From: Nocardioides sp. Soil774
GTDB taxonomy: Bacteria; Actinomycetota; Actinomycetes; Propionibacteriales; Nocardioidaceae
Length of the DNA: 64,000 bases
Assembly (NCBI RefSeq): GCF_001428125.1
Contig: NZ_LMSM01000006.1
Span: 670,270 to 734,269, forward strand
Direction: 5' to 3'
A model generated the notes under the pieces. The model saw only the letters and a list, made by a program, of their open reading frames with translations, searched no databases and was not told the DNA's origin. Numbering within the stretch: position 1 is the stretch's first letter; the number at the start of each line of letters is the position of its first letter. Below are positions 15,591 through 26,109 of the stretch, piece after piece. The position numbers and the translations under genes are program-made.

Positions 15591-17009
15591 TCATGGTCGG
15601 CGCTGGCGCGGGATGCGCGGCGGATCCGGTTCGGGTGGGTCGAGTGCGGTGGTGCCGTGCCGGTCGCGGCGGTAGCGGTGGCCGTGGGGACTGGTCCACT
15701 CGAAGATGCCTGGTGCTGTCGTCTCGTAGTGCCAGGCGGAATGGGTCTTGAGGCGGTGGTGGGTGCGGCAGAGCGCGACGAGGTTGGAGGTCGCCGTCGG
15801 GCCGGGCTGTTCGCGCCCCTCTGCGTCGGCCTGGTGGTCGAACTCGACCACGTGGTCGACGTCGCAGGCCCGCGCGTTGCGGCCGCACCACGGGAACACG
15901 CACGTGCGATCGCGGAGGATGATCTGCTCGCGGATCCGGTCGGGGACTTCGTACGCCGGCGTCGAGAGGCGGGTGTTGAGGTCGATGACCGGCTTGATCG
16001 TCACCTTCGTGCGGGAGTCGCCGCACCAGGAGCTGAGCTGGTCGAGCAGGAGGAGACGCTGGCGCTCCTCGAGACGACCGGTGGGACCGAACACGGTCTG
16101 CCCGTCCCGGACGCTCGCGTCGAAGTGGGCGTGGAGCACGACCTCCCGCGCGGCGGGAAGTCCGTCCCCGTCGCTGCTCGGGTCGGCGGTGCCCTGGCTG
16201 AACAGGTCGAGCGCGGTCTGGGTCCGCGCAAGGTCACCGAGGGCGGCAGCCCGGCGTGCATCCAGCGAGGCCTGCGATCCGAGGGCCTTCTGCGTCGCGG
16301 CGCCGTGCGCGAGCGCGTTCTCGAGGTCGAGGGCGTCGGCGAGGCCGAGCTCAGCCTCGAGGCGGACGGTGCCGGCGAAGTGCACGTCCTCGTCGTGGAT
16401 GGTCACGTGCCGCGGGTCAACGGACAGGTAGCCGTCCTCCGGGTCCTTCGCGGGATCCGCCTCGGCGAGGTCGAACCGCTTGATCGTCTCCGCGACGAGG
16501 CGGTCGAGCTGCGCGGTGCCGATCTTCCCGGCCACGGCGGCGACCTGCGCGTCGACGAAGCGAGCGGCATCCCAAGGCAATGCCGGGGACGAGTGGATGG
16601 TGGTCTCGGCGACCAGCCGGGCCCGCCAGGCCGGCACTCGCCCCGACTGGACCTGCGCCCACAACCGCGGCAGGCGGTGCCGCAGTTCGAGCGCGTGCCC
16701 GATGAGCTTCTTCGCCGAGGTGGTCGAGATGCCGAGCACGGTGCCGAGCTCCGCGATGCAGAACTCCGCCACCAGCGGGCACCCCTCGCCCGCGATCGGC
16801 TCCTCCTGCTCCGACCCAGCCACGGTGAACGCGGCCGCGGAGTGGATCGACTCGGGCGGGTGCAGATCGGCCCATTGGGCGGCGATCTCCAGGAGGTCGG
16901 CCGCGGCTCGGTCCTCGGCGGCCTTGCGGGACCGCGCGAGCGCTAGCAGGTCGGCGGGGCTGAGGACGTCTGCCTCAGCCTCTCCGGATCCTACCAGCGT
17001 GTCGATCAT
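15591..17009 (-). CDS. DUF222 and HNH endonuclease domain protein (13E12 repeat family)
   Basis: A 472-residue protein of the actinobacterial 13E12-type family. An N-terminal helical DUF222 region (residues ~20-300, e.g. EFCIAELGTVLGISTTSAK and RVPAWRARLVAETT) is followed by an HNH nuclease near the C terminus: CVFPWCGRNARACDVDHVV, then NLVALCRTHHRLKTH. The Cys pairs, the DH and the final H match the HNH core. These genes occur in many divergent copies in actinobacteria and may be mobile or SOS-linked; their role is unresolved. ATG 17009 is chosen over 17084 because the encoded MIDTL start is typical. It lies within an imperfect dyad. Confidence 0.85.
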   Translation of the reverse strand: MIDTLVGSGEAEADVLSPADLLALARSRKAAEDRAAADLLEIAAQWADLHPPESIHSAAAFTVAGSEQEEPIAGEGCPLVAEFCIAELGTVLGISTTSAKKLIGHALELRHRLPRLWAQVQSGRVPAWRARLVAETTIHSSPALPWDAARFVDAQVAAVAGKIGTAQLDRLVAETIKRFDLAEADPAKDPEDGYLSVDPRHVTIHDEDVHFAGTVRLEAELGLADALDLENALAHGAATQKALGSQASLDARRAAALGDLARTQTALDLFSQGTADPSSDGDGLPAAREVVLHAHFDASVRDGQTVFGPTGRLEERQRLLLLDQLSSWCGDSRTKVTIKPVIDLNTRLSTPAYEVPDRIREQIILRDRTCVFPWCGRNARACDVDHVVEFDHQADAEGREQPGPTATSNLVALCRTHHRLKTHSAWHYETTAPGIFEWTSPHGHRYRRDRHGTTALDPPEPDPPRIPRQRRP

Positions 17010-17201
17010 GCTATCGATTCTAGTTGCCGGCCCCGACAATGGCCATGCCGCGAGCGGAGGTGTGGAAACGCCCGAAGCCGCCACCGCATGGTGTCGCCGC
17101 GCTCGCGCCCGGCCCCACGCGGTACGCCCTGATGCCCCTCGGACGCAAGTCGGAGTGACCCCGCGTCAGGTGGGTCTTCTCACATGTGCTAGCCGACCCT
17201 G

Positions 17202-17238
17202 TTGCCGTTTTGTTCTCCCGTTCACAAACTCCTACAGT
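17202..17238 (+). promoter_or_regulatory. rex-hem operon promoter overlapped by a Rex operator
   Basis: TTGTTC (17210-17215) and TACAGT (17233-17238) are separated by 17 nt and form a good -35/-10 pair. The 18-bp site TTGTTCTCCCGTTCACAA at 17210-17227 covers the -35. Its right half matches the Rex consensus TTGTGAA-N4-TTCACAA perfectly (7/7) and the left half matches 4/7. The rest of the interval 17010-17209 shows no gene. Confidence 0.75.
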
Positions 17239-17282
17239 GGCCGGGTCCTCGCGAGGTTCGCGGGACTAGGAAGAAGCGCGCT

Positions 17283-17957
17283 GTGACCGCACGGACACCC
17301 GACTCCGCCCGGGACATCCCCGAGGCGACCGTCGCCAGGCTTCCCGTGTACCTGCGTGCCCTGACCTCCCTCGCCGAGGACGGCACCACCACCTGCTCCA
17401 GCGAGGAGCTCGCCGCTTCTGCCGGCGTCAACAGCGCCAAGCTGCGCAAGGACCTCTCCTACCTCGGCAGCTACGGCACCCGCGGCGTCGGCTACGACGT
17501 GGAGTACCTCCGCTACCAGATCGCCCGCGAGATCGGCGTGACGCAGGACTGGCCCGTGGTCATCGTCGGCATCGGCAACCTCGGCCACGCGCTCGCCAAC
17601 TACTCCGGCTTCCGCAGCCGTGGCTTCCGTGTCGTCGCGCTGCTCGACGCCGACCCGCGCCGCCACGAGGAGGTCGTGGCCGGTCTCGACGTCCGCTCCT
17701 TCGACGACCTCGAGTCGATCGTGGCCGAGCACGACGTCTCGATCGGCGTGATCGCCACGCCCGCCGTCGCGGCGCAGGACGTGGCCGACCGGATGGTCGC
17801 CACCGGCATCACCAGCATCCTCAACTTCGCCCCGACCGTGCTGTCGGTGCCCGACGGCGTCGACGTGCGCAAGGTCGACCTCTCCATCGAGCTGCAGATC
17901 CTCGCCTACCACGAGCAGCGCAAGTCGGGTCTTCCCACTGCGGAGGTGCTGTCGTGA
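17283..17957 (+). CDS. rex: Redox-sensing transcriptional repressor Rex
   Basis: A 224-residue repressor that senses the NADH/NAD+ ratio. The N-terminal winged helix (residues ~15-85) includes ELAASAGVNSAKLRKDLSYL and GSYGTRGVGY, the DNA-recognition region. The Rossmann domain starts with VIVGIGNLGHALANY (GIGNLG at 96-101), and the C-terminal domain-swapped helix includes ILAYHEQR. The GTG at 17283 is preceded by AGGAAG. It overlaps hemA by 4 nt. In Streptomyces coelicolor Rex represses its own rex-hemACD operon, cydABCD and nuo, and operators here fit that scheme at rex and nuoA. Confidence 0.97.
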   Translation: MTARTPDSARDIPEATVARLPVYLRALTSLAEDGTTTCSSEELAASAGVNSAKLRKDLSYLGSYGTRGVGYDVEYLRYQIAREIGVTQDWPVVIVGIGNLGHALANYSGFRSRGFRVVALLDADPRRHEEVVAGLDVRSFDDLESIVAEHDVSIGVIATPAVAAQDVADRMVATGITSILNFAPTVLSVPDGVDVRKVDLSIELQILAYHEQRKSGLPTAEVLS

Positions 17958-19240
17958 GCGTCCTGGTCGTGGGGATCTCCCACAAGTCCGCCCCCGTCGA
18001 GGTGCTCGAGAAGCTCGCGCTCGACAGCGACGGCGCGATCAAGCTCATCAGTGACGTGATGGGCGGCGAGCACGTCTCCGAGGCGACCGCGATCGTCACC
18101 TGCAACCGCCTCGAGGTCTACGCCGAGGTCGACCGCTTCCACGGCAGCGTCGAGGACCTCTCCGGCCTCCTCGTGGCGCGCGCCGGGCAGTCCACCGAGG
18201 CACTGCTCCCGCACCTCTACGTCCACTACGACGAGGGCGCCGTCTCCCACCTCTTCCAGGTCGCCGCCGGCCTCGACTCCATGGTCGTCGGCGAGGGCCA
18301 GATCCTGGGCCAGACCCGGGCCGCACTGCGGATCGGCCAGGAGCACGGCACCGTCGGCCCTGCGCTCAACACGCTCTTCCAGCAGGCGCTGCGCGTCGGC
18401 AAGCGCGCGCACGCCGAGACCGACATCGACCGTGCCGCCCCGTCGCTGGTCAGCGTCGCGCTCGAGCGCAGCGCAGTGCCCGTCGAGGGTGCCCGCGCGG
18501 TCGTGCTGGGTGCCGGTGCGATGGCGTCGCTGGCGGTGGCCCACCTGGCTCGCGGTGGTGCCGCGAGCATCGCCGTGCTCAACCGCACCGCTGCCAACGC
18601 CGAGCGCCTCGCCGCGGAGTACGCCGCCACGTCGGTGCCGCTGTCCGAGCTCTCCGACCAGCTCGCCACGGCGGACATCGTCGTCTCGTGCACCGGCTCG
18701 CCCGAGCCGCTGGTCCGCCTCGCCGACGTGGTCACCGCCCGCGGCAGCAGCGACCGCCCGCTGACCGTGGTCGACCTCGCGCTGCCCCACGACGTCGACC
18801 CGTCCGTGGCCGACCTCCCGGGCGTCGAGCTGATCAGCCTCGCCGGCCTCGCCGAGGAGCTGCGGGGCCTCGAGGCGAGCGTCGGCGTCGACGACGTACG
18901 CACCATCGTGGGGCAGGAGATCGCCGCCTTCCTCGCCGTACGCCGTCAGGCGAGCGTCACGCCCACCGTCGTCGCGCTTCGCTCGATGGCCACCTCGGTG
19001 GTCGACGCCGAGATGGCGCGCCTGGCCACCCGGCTGCCCGACCTCGACGAGACGACCCGCGCCGAGGTGCTGCACACGGTGCGGCGCGTCGCCGACAAGC
19101 TGCTCCACGAGCCGACCGTGCGGGTCAAGGAGCTGGCCGACGCCGAGCCGGCCGTGTCCTACACCGCCGCGCTCGCCGAGCTGTTCCGCCTCGACCCCGA
19201 GGCCGTGGACCGGATGACCCGGGCGGAGGGCAAGTCATGA
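17954..19240 (+). CDS. hemA: Glutamyl-tRNA reductase
   Basis: A 428-residue NADPH enzyme that reduces glutamyl-tRNA to glutamate-1-semialdehyde, the first step of C5-pathway haem synthesis. The catalytic Cys lies in [12 protein letters not shown] near residue 49. [20 protein letters not shown] is the strongest signature, split here as [13 protein letters not shown] and GQTRAAL. The NADPH-binding site is [16 protein letters not shown]. The C-terminal dimerisation helices end with [11 protein letters not shown]. It overlaps rex and hemC by 4 nt each, so the operon is tightly coupled and under the Rex operator upstream. Confidence 0.97.
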   Translation: MSVLVVGISHKSAPVEVLEKLALDSDGAIKLISDVMGGEHVSEATAIVTCNRLEVYAEVDRFHGSVEDLSGLLVARAGQSTEALLPHLYVHYDEGAVSHLFQVAAGLDSMVVGEGQILGQTRAALRIGQEHGTVGPALNTLFQQALRVGKRAHAETDIDRAAPSLVSVALERSAVPVEGARAVVLGAGAMASLAVAHLARGGAASIAVLNRTAANAERLAAEYAATSVPLSELSDQLATADIVVSCTGSPEPLVRLADVVTARGSSDRPLTVVDLALPHDVDPSVADLPGVELISLAGLAEELRGLEASVGVDDVRTIVGQEIAAFLAVRRQASVTPTVVALRSMATSVVDAEMARLATRLPDLDETTRAEVLHTVRRVADKLLHEPTVRVKELADAEPAVSYTAALAELFRLDPEAVDRMTRAEGKS

Positions 19241-20199
19241 ACAGTCGCCCGATCCGCCTCGGCACCCGAGCCTCCGCGCTGGCCACGACCCAGTCCGGCC
19301 ACGTCGCCGACCTCGTCCGCGAGCGCCTGGGACGCGAGGTCGAGCTCGTCGAGGTCTCGACCGAGGGCGACGTCAACCGGGCGCCGCTGGCGCAGATGGG
19401 CGGCACCGGCGTCTTCGTCAGCGCGCTGCGCGACGCGCTGATCGACGGCCGCGTCGACATGGCCGTCCACTCGCTCAAGGACCTCCCCACGACCCCCGCC
19501 GAGGGCATCGCGCTCGCCGCGATCCCGCTGCGCGAGGACCCCCGCGACGTCGTCGTCGCCCGCGACGGGCTCACGCTCGGCGAGCTGCCGGTGGGCAGCC
19601 GTCTGGGCACCGGCTCGCCGCGCCGCGTCAGCCAGCTCGCCGCGCTCGGCCTCGGCCTCGACCTCCAGGGCATCCGCGGCAACGTCGACACCCGCATCCG
19701 CAAGGTGCGCGACGGCGAGGTCGACGCGGTCGTCCTGGCCCGCGCCGGCCTGGCCCGCCTGGGCCGCCTCGACGAGGTGACCGAGGTCCTCGACCCGCTG
19801 CAGATGCTGCCCGCACCCGGACAGGGGGCGCTCGCGGTCGAGTGCCGCTCCGCCGACACCGACCTGGTCGCCGCGCTCGCCGCGCTGGACGACCCCGCCA
19901 CCCGTGCCGCGGTCACCGCCGAGCGCGCCGTCCTGTCCACCCTCGAGGCCGGCTGCTCCGCCCCGCTGGGCGCGCTGGCCGACGTCGTCGAGGGCGAGGA
20001 CGGCGAGGAGCTGTGGCTGCGCGCCGTGGCGCTGTCGGAGGACGGCGGCCTCACCGTGCGGATGAGCGCCACCGGCCCCGTCGCGGAGGCCGCAGAGCTG
20101 GGAACACGCCTCGCGAGCGAGATGCTCGCCGAGGGAGCAGCAGACCTGATGACGGCAACACTTTCGCAGGGACCACCAGTGAGGAACAAGCACGCATGA
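19237..20199 (+). CDS. hemC: Hydroxymethylbilane synthase (porphobilinogen deaminase)
   Basis: A 320-residue enzyme that polymerises four porphobilinogens into hydroxymethylbilane. Motifs in order are [88 protein letters not shown] and the cofactor-binding Cys in [11 protein letters not shown] near residue 241. The dipyrromethane cofactor attaches to that Cys. The ATG at 19237 overlaps the hemA stop (ATGA). It is followed with a 4-nt overlap by the hemD fusion gene. Confidence 0.97.
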   Translation: MNSRPIRLGTRASALATTQSGHVADLVRERLGREVELVEVSTEGDVNRAPLAQMGGTGVFVSALRDALIDGRVDMAVHSLKDLPTTPAEGIALAAIPLREDPRDVVVARDGLTLGELPVGSRLGTGSPRRVSQLAALGLGLDLQGIRGNVDTRIRKVRDGEVDAVVLARAGLARLGRLDEVTEVLDPLQMLPAPGQGALAVECRSADTDLVAALAALDDPATRAAVTAERAVLSTLEAGCSAPLGALADVVEGEDGEELWLRAVALSEDGGLTVRMSATGPVAEAAELGTRLASEMLAEGAADLMTATLSQGPPVRNKHA

Positions 20200-21842
20200 C
20201 GCGAAACCAGACCCCGCAGGCCAGCAGCCCGGACAAGGGGGCGAACCCCGGGTGGGTGTCGTTCGTCGGCAGTGGACCCGGTGACCCGGGCCTGCTGACG
20301 GTGCGTGCCGTGGAGCTCATCCGGAGCGCCGAGGTCGTCGTGACCGAGGCCCCCGAGCACCTCGACATGGTCCGCCAGGTGCTCGGCCTGGTCGAGGGCG
20401 CCGAGGGCGGCCCGGAGATCGTCGACGGCGGCTTCGGCGAGGACGGCCAGCCCCTGACCCACGCGGCCCGCGCCAAGGTCGTCGTACGCCACGGCAAGAA
20501 GCAGCGCGTGGTGCGCCTGATGACCGGCGACCCGTTCCTCTACGCCTCCGGGCCCGAGGAGGCGCAGGCGTGCGTCAAGGCCGGCGTCGGCTTCGACGTC
20601 GTCCCCGGCGTCTCGTCGGTGAGCGCGGTCCCGGCCTACGCCGGCATCCCGCTGACCACCAAGCGCCACAAGGAGATGTGCGTCGTCACCTGCGGCGACA
20701 AGGTCGACTGGAGCGCGTACGCCGACGACCGCACGCTCGTGCTGCTCTCGGGCGTGGGCAGCATCGGCGAGACCGCCGCCGCGCTCGTCGAGGCCGGTCG
20801 CTCGCCGCAGACGCCGGTCGCGATGACCCGCGTCGGCACCACGACCGAGCAGCAGACGCTGATCAGCACCCTCGCCGACATCGCCGCCGACGTCCGCGCG
20901 GCGCGCATCGCGCCGCCGGCCATCACGGTCATCGGCGAGGTCGTCGACCTGCGCCAGACCCTGTCGTGGTTCGAGACCAAGCCGCTCTTCGGCTGGCGTG
21001 CGCTGGTGCCCCGCACCAAGGAGCAGGCCGGCTCGCTCTCGCGCCGCCTGCGCGACTACGGCGCGGTGCCCGAGGAGGTGCCGACCATCTCGGTCGAGCC
21101 CCCGCGCAACCCGCTCCAGATGGACAAGGCCGTGCGCGGCCTGGTCGAGGGCCGCTACGAGTGGATCGCCTTCACCTCGGTCAACGCCGTGAAGGCGGTG
21201 CGTGAGAAGTTCGAGGAGTACGGCCTCGACGCCCGCGCCTTCTCCGGCCTCAAGATCGCCGCCGTCGGTGACAAGACCGCCGAGGCCATCGCTGCCTGGG
21301 GCCTGCGCGCCGACCTGGTGCCGGCGGGCGAGCAGTCGGCTGCCGGCCTGCTGGCCGAGTGGCCGCCCTACGACGAGCTGCTCGACCCGATCAACCGGGT
21401 CTTCCTGCCCCGCGCCGACATCGCCACGGAGAACCTCGTCGCCGGCCTGGTCGACCTCGGCTGGGAGTGCGACGACGTCACCGCCTACCGCACGGTGCGC
21501 GCCACCCCGCCGCCGGCGCCGGTGCGCGACGCGATCAAGACCGGCAAGTTCGACGCCGTCGTCTTCACCTCGTCGTCGACCGTGCGCAACCTCGTCGGCA
21601 TCGCCGGCAAGCCGCACCCCTCGACGATCATCGCGGTCATCGGCCCGCAGACGGCCAAGACCGCCGAGGAGCACGGCCTGCGGGTCGACGTGCTGGCCCC
21701 GACGCCCGACGTCGAGGTCCTCGTCGACGCCCTCGCCGACTTCGGCGCCGCGCGTCGCCTGTCGATGCTGGAGAACGGCGAGCCGGTCACCCGACCGAGC
21801 GAGCGCACCGCCTCGGGTCGCCGGAAGGCCCGGGCCAAGTGA
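20196..21842 (+). CDS. hemD: Bifunctional uroporphyrinogen-III C-methyltransferase / uroporphyrinogen-III synthase
   Basis: A 548-residue fusion. Residues ~20-260 form a SAM-dependent uroporphyrinogen-III methyltransferase (CobA type), with [19 protein letters not shown] at the start, [34 protein letters not shown] and ITVIGEVV. Residues ~265-520 form the HemD-type uroporphyrinogen-III synthase, with [36 protein letters not shown] and [15 protein letters not shown]. One half closes the tetrapyrrole ring for haem; the other methylates it toward sirohaem or cobalamin. A charged tail ([12 protein letters not shown]) ends it. The fusion is usual in actinobacteria. It overlaps hemC and hemB by 4 nt. 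Confidence 0.95.
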   Translation: MTRNQTPQASSPDKGANPGWVSFVGSGPGDPGLLTVRAVELIRSAEVVVTEAPEHLDMVRQVLGLVEGAEGGPEIVDGGFGEDGQPLTHAARAKVVVRHGKKQRVVRLMTGDPFLYASGPEEAQACVKAGVGFDVVPGVSSVSAVPAYAGIPLTTKRHKEMCVVTCGDKVDWSAYADDRTLVLLSGVGSIGETAAALVEAGRSPQTPVAMTRVGTTTEQQTLISTLADIAADVRAARIAPPAITVIGEVVDLRQTLSWFETKPLFGWRALVPRTKEQAGSLSRRLRDYGAVPEEVPTISVEPPRNPLQMDKAVRGLVEGRYEWIAFTSVNAVKAVREKFEEYGLDARAFSGLKIAAVGDKTAEAIAAWGLRADLVPAGEQSAAGLLAEWPPYDELLDPINRVFLPRADIATENLVAGLVDLGWECDDVTAYRTVRATPPPAPVRDAIKTGKFDAVVFTSSSTVRNLVGIAGKPHPSTIIAVIGPQTAKTAEEHGLRVDVLAPTPDVEVLVDALADFGAARRLSMLENGEPVTRPSERTASGRRKARAK

Positions 21843-22837
21843 GCGAGGAGCACCGCGAGCTGGAGACGCCGCTCGTGCGACCGCGTCGCCTGCGACGTAC
21901 GCCGGCACTGCGCCGGATGGTCGCCGAGACCCACGTCGTGCCCAGCTCGCTGGTGCTCCCCGTCTTCGTCCGTGAGGGGCTCGACGAGCCCCGGCCGATC
22001 TCCTCGATGCCGGGCGTCGTGCAGCACTCGCGCGACTCGCTCAAGCGGGCGGCCGCCGAGGCCGCCGAGCTCGGCCTGGGCGGCGTGATGCTCTTCGGCG
22101 TCCCCGAGCACAAGGACGCCACCGGCTCCGGCGCGATCGACCCCGGCGGCGTGCTCAACCTCGCGATCACCGACGTCGTGGCCGAGGTGGGCGACCAGCT
22201 CACCGTCATGTCCGACCTGTGCCTCGACGAGTTCACCGACCACGGCCACTGCGGCCTGCTGACGCCCGACGGCGAGGTCGACAACGACCAGACCCTGGCG
22301 GCGTACGCCGACATGGCGCTCGCGCAGGCCGCGGCCGGCGTCGACATGGTCGGCCCCAGCGGCATGATGGACGGCCAGGTCGCCGTCGTGCGGCAGGCGC
22401 TCGACGCCGCCGAGCACACCGCCGTCTCGATCATCGCCTACTCCGCGAAGTACGCCTCGGCCTTCTTCGGCCCCTTCCGCGAGGCCGTCGACTCCTCCCT
22501 CGTCGGCGACCGCCGCACCTACCAGCAGGACCCCGCCAACGCCGTCGAGGGCGTGCGCGAGGCGCTCCTCGACGTGGAGCAGGGCGCCGACATCGTGATG
22601 GTGAAGCCCGCGCTTGCCTACCTCGACGTCGTACGCCGTGTGCGTGACGCCGTCGACGTGCCGGTCGCGGCCTACAACATCTCCGGCGAGTACTCCATGG
22701 TCGAGGCCGCCGCCGCCCACGGGTGGATCGACCGCGAGGCCGCGATCCTGGAGACCCTCACCTCGATCCGCCGCGCCGGCGCGGACGTCATCCTCACCTA
22801 CTGGGCATCCGAGGCAGCGCGCCTGCTCCGCTCCTGA
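21839..22837 (+). CDS. hemB: Delta-aminolevulinic acid dehydratase (porphobilinogen synthase)
   Basis: A 332-residue enzyme that condenses two 5-aminolevulinates into porphobilinogen. The metal segment reads [15 protein letters not shown] near residues 121-135; the middle Cys of the zinc type is an Asp, so this is a mixed site. The two Schiff-base Lys regions are [16 protein letters not shown] near 200 and [10 protein letters not shown] near 255. [14 protein letters not shown] follows. The GTG at 21839 overlaps the hemD stop, making it the last gene of rex-hemACDB. The 68 nt after its stop contain the start of a palindromic repeat. Confidence 0.97.
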   Translation: MSEEHRELETPLVRPRRLRRTPALRRMVAETHVVPSSLVLPVFVREGLDEPRPISSMPGVVQHSRDSLKRAAAEAAELGLGGVMLFGVPEHKDATGSGAIDPGGVLNLAITDVVAEVGDQLTVMSDLCLDEFTDHGHCGLLTPDGEVDNDQTLAAYADMALAQAAAGVDMVGPSGMMDGQVAVVRQALDAAEHTAVSIIAYSAKYASAFFGPFREAVDSSLVGDRRTYQQDPANAVEGVREALLDVEQGADIVMVKPALAYLDVVRRVRDAVDVPVAAYNISGEYSMVEAAAAHGWIDREAAILETLTSIRRAGADVILTYWASEAARLLRS

Positions 22838-22876
22838 GGCCCCGCCCTACCACCGCCCGCGGAGGTCGCGCGCCAT

Positions 22877-22920
22877 CGCTGGTCGAGGAGGTCGCGCAGC
22901 GACCGTCACGAGACCCCGCC
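22877..22920. repeat. Dispersed palindromic repeat, copy 1
   Basis: The element has a left arm CGCTGGTCGAGGA, an inner hairpin GGTCGC-GCA-GCGACC at 22890-22904, and a right arm GTCACGAGACCCCGC. It covers the last 15 nt of the GIY-YIG gene, including its stop. It lies between convergent hemB and GIY-YIG and can act as a terminator for both. An inverted, altered copy lies at 23291-23338. Confidence 0.7.
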
Positions 22921-23229
22921 CTCATCGCGCCCGTGCCGCTGACGCAGTGACGCCCAGCTCCGACTCGACAGCTCCGGCAGCAGGTCCGTGCGCCCGTCGA
23001 TGAGGGCCTGACGCTTCGCCCGTGACCACCCTTGGATGCGCTTCTCCATCGCGTAGGCCTCGTCGATGCGTTCGTAGTCGGCATTCCAGACGAGCTCGAC
23101 CGGGCGGCGTCGCCGGGTGTACGCCGCTCCGAGGCCGAGGTTGTGCTCGCTGACCCGTCGCTCGAGCTCCCACGTGCTGCCCACGTAGAAGCTGTCATCG
23201 GAGCAGCGGAGGATGTAGACCGAAGGCAT
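22906..23229 (-). CDS. GIY-YIG nuclease family protein
   Basis: A 107-residue stand-alone GIY-YIG domain of the UPF0213/YhbQ-like type. The motif VYILRCSDDSFYVGSTWELERRV, here VYILRC and FYVGST, gives the two-strand core with the conserved Tyr and Gly, and RRVSEHN supplies the Arg helix. VELVWNADYERIDEAYAMEKRI carries the metal-binding Glu, and GWSRAKRQALI is typical of this subfamily. The last residues EGGVS are encoded inside the palindromic repeat copy 1. The gene is bracketed by two inverted copies of that repeat. The biological role of such single-domain nucleases is unknown. Confidence 0.88.
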   Translation of the reverse strand: MPSVYILRCSDDSFYVGSTWELERRVSEHNLGLGAAYTRRRRPVELVWNADYERIDEAYAMEKRIQGWSRAKRQALIDGRTDLLPELSSRSWASLRQRHGRDEGGVS

Positions 23230-23290
23230 GGGACCCAGCGTGGCGGCCGTCGGGGCTGTTCGGCAGCTCCCGACGTCGGCCTGTGGATGA

Positions 23291-23338
23291 GCGGGGTCTC
23301 GTGACAGGCGCCGGGGCGCCTTCCTCGACCAGCAGGGG
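23291..23338. repeat. Dispersed palindromic repeat, copy 2 (inverted relative to copy 1)
   Basis: Read on the minus strand it has the same outer arms as copy 1: CTGGTCGAGGA on one side and GTCACGAGACCCCGC on the other. The inner hairpin is replaced by GGCGCC-CC-GGCGCC. Arms conserved and stem changed but still paired suggests the structure matters. Its first half is part of the tandem repeat that follows. Confidence 0.6.
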
Positions 23339-23400
23339 GCGCCGGGGCGCCTTCCTCGACCAGCAGGGGGCGCCGGGGCGCCTTCCTCGACCAGCAGGGG
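23308..23400. repeat. Three perfect tandem copies of a 31-bp unit
   Basis: Units at 23308-23338, 23339-23369 and 23370-23400 are identical. Each starts GCGCCGGGGCGCC and ends CTCGACCAGCAGGGG. Each unit contains a GGCGCC inverted repeat and the CTCGACCAG arm of the palindrome family. The array lies between the transglycosylase stop at 23402 and the GIY-YIG gene. Confidence 0.95.
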
Positions 23401-23401
23401 G

Positions 23402-24598
23402 CTACGGGTTCAGCAGCGCGTTGGCGCAGTCCAGCAGCTCGTTGGTGCCCGTGAGCGGGTTGTCGATCACGCCGCTCTGCGTGCACTGCGCGATCGCCTG
23501 GGTCAGCGTCAGTGTCTGGGGGATCGGGTCGGTCGGCAGCGGCAGCGTCGGGGTCGCCGTCGGGACGAGCGTGGGCAGCGACGTCGGGTCGAGCGTCGGC
23601 AGCTTGGTCGGGTCCTTGGTGGGCGTCTGCGTCGGCGTGGGGGTGGGCGTCGGGGTGGGAGTCGGGGTGGGCTTGGTCGTGGTGCTGGTCGGCGACGGCT
23701 TCCCGGTCGGGGTCGTGCCCTTGCCGCCCTTGCCACCCTTCGTGCCCTTGCCACCCTTGGCACCCTTGCCGCCCTTCGTTCCCGAGGGGCTGGCGGTCGT
23801 GTCGGGCATGATCACGCCGGAGGTGAGCGTCGAGGTCGGCACGGCGCTGAAGTCGCCGTCCATGTAGGCCCGCATGATCTGCAGGACCAGGTCGACGTAG
23901 GCGTTGGAGTGGTTGTAGCGGTAGACCGAGGCGCGCTGGCCCTTCTCCGCGGACAGGTCGTCGTCGCCGGAGCAGAGGTAGACGGCCGTCGCGAGCGCGG
24001 CGTCGTCGACGTCCTGCGGGTTGCGGGTGCCGTCGCTGTCGCCGTCGACCCCCACGACCGACCAGGTCGAGGGGATGAACTGCATCGGGCCGACCGCGCG
24101 GTCCCAGCGGGCGTCGTCGTCGTACTGGCCGCCGTCGGTGTCGGCGATGGCCTGGGTGGCGTTCTTGCCGTTGAGCGCGACGCCGTAGATGCCCGGGCGC
24201 GCCACGCCCTGGGCGTCGAGGGAGTTGCCGCCCGCGCGGCCGTGGTCGGACTCGACGCGACCGATCGCGGCGATCAGCTCCCACGGCAGGCTGCAGCCGG
24301 GGTCGGCCTTGTTGATGACGGCCTCGGCGCGCTGGTAGGCCGAGAGGGCCGCCTGCGGGATGTCGCTCGCGGAGCCGGGCGTCAGGTTGGCCGCACGGGT
24401 GACCGGGTCACCCACGCTCGCGGGGGCCTCGATGGCCGCGGCCGGCAGCACGGTGCCGTCGGGGAGCGTCTGCGACCCCTCGGGGTCGGCGCTCGCGGAC
24501 CCGACGCCCACGCCTGCGAGGCTGGCCGTCCACGCTGCAGAGAGCACGGCCAGCGGCACGATGGTGATCGCTCGGTGGATCCGGCCGAAGCGCGCCAT
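23402..24598 (-). CDS. Secreted lytic murein transglycosylase
   Basis: A 398-residue exported protein. The signal peptide covers residues 1-35 ([20 protein letters not shown], cleavage after about SASA). The catalytic domain (residues ~95-235) resembles membrane-bound lytic transglycosylase B-type soluble enzymes: [18 protein letters not shown] holds the catalytic Glu, then [10 protein letters not shown] and [17 protein letters not shown]. It cleaves peptidoglycan glycan strands. The tail has a Lys-Gly stretch ([19 protein letters not shown]) and a run of about seven Thr-Pro repeats before a short Cys-containing end. ATG 24598 is chosen because GGGGAGA lies 8 nt upstream. Confidence 0.9.
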   Translation of the reverse strand: MARFGRIHRAITIVPLAVLSAAWTASLAGVGVGSASADPEGSQTLPDGTVLPAAAIEAPASVGDPVTRAANLTPGSASDIPQAALSAYQRAEAVINKADPGCSLPWELIAAIGRVESDHGRAGGNSLDAQGVARPGIYGVALNGKNATQAIADTDGGQYDDDARWDRAVGPMQFIPSTWSVVGVDGDSDGTRNPQDVDDAALATAVYLCSGDDDLSAEKGQRASVYRYNHSNAYVDLVLQIMRAYMDGDFSAVPTSTLTSGVIMPDTTASPSGTKGGKGAKGGKGTKGGKGGKGTTPTGKPSPTSTTTKPTPTPTPTPTPTPTQTPTKDPTKLPTLDPTSLPTLVPTATPTLPLPTDPIPQTLTLTQAIAQCTQSGVIDNPLTGTNELLDCANALLNP

Positions 24599-24767
24599 GT
24601 GTTCATCTCCCCTAGGTCGTCCGGGTGTCATGATGCCCCCTCCGGGCCCACCCACACCTGGTCAACGACGAATTCCTGCTCCACGTTACGCACGAGTCAC
24701 GTGTGGGCCAAGGCACACGGGCACACCGCTGCCCAGCGCCGGTTGGGTGTCGCTTGTCCACCTGCGT

Positions 24768-24773
24768 GACAAT
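24768..24773 (+). promoter_or_regulatory. -10 hexamer of a probable leaderless hemL transcript
   Basis: GACAAT matches the -10 consensus at 4 of 6 positions and ends 6 nt before the GTG at 24780. The 181-nt gap 24599-24779 separates hemL from the divergent transglycosylase gene and shows no other feature. Confidence 0.4.
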
Positions 24774-24779
24774 GACCCG

Positions 24780-26108
<1,329 letters not shown>

Positions 26109-26109
26109 G

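Noticed and set aside
19125..21908. Long antisense reading frame of 927 codons opposite hemC and hemD
   Set aside because: It mirrors the codon pattern of the true genes (Arg/Gly/Asp/Val-rich, no domain). Such shadow frames are common in DNA with very high third-position GC; hemC and hemD are certain.
22838..22905. Classical intrinsic terminator with U-tract after hemB
   Set aside because: No T-run follows the hairpin; the palindrome belongs to a dispersed repeat that may terminate transcription but is annotated as a repeat.
23308..23400. CRISPR-like short repeat array
   Set aside because: The three 31-bp units are directly abutting with no spacers, and no cas gene is nearby. It is a tandem repeat.
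23283..23867. Plus-strand frame encoding Gly/Val/Ser-rich repeats over the transglycosylase tail
   Set aside because: It is the reverse reading of the Thr-Pro and Lys-Gly repeats of the transglycosylase, which has a signal peptide and catalytic motifs.
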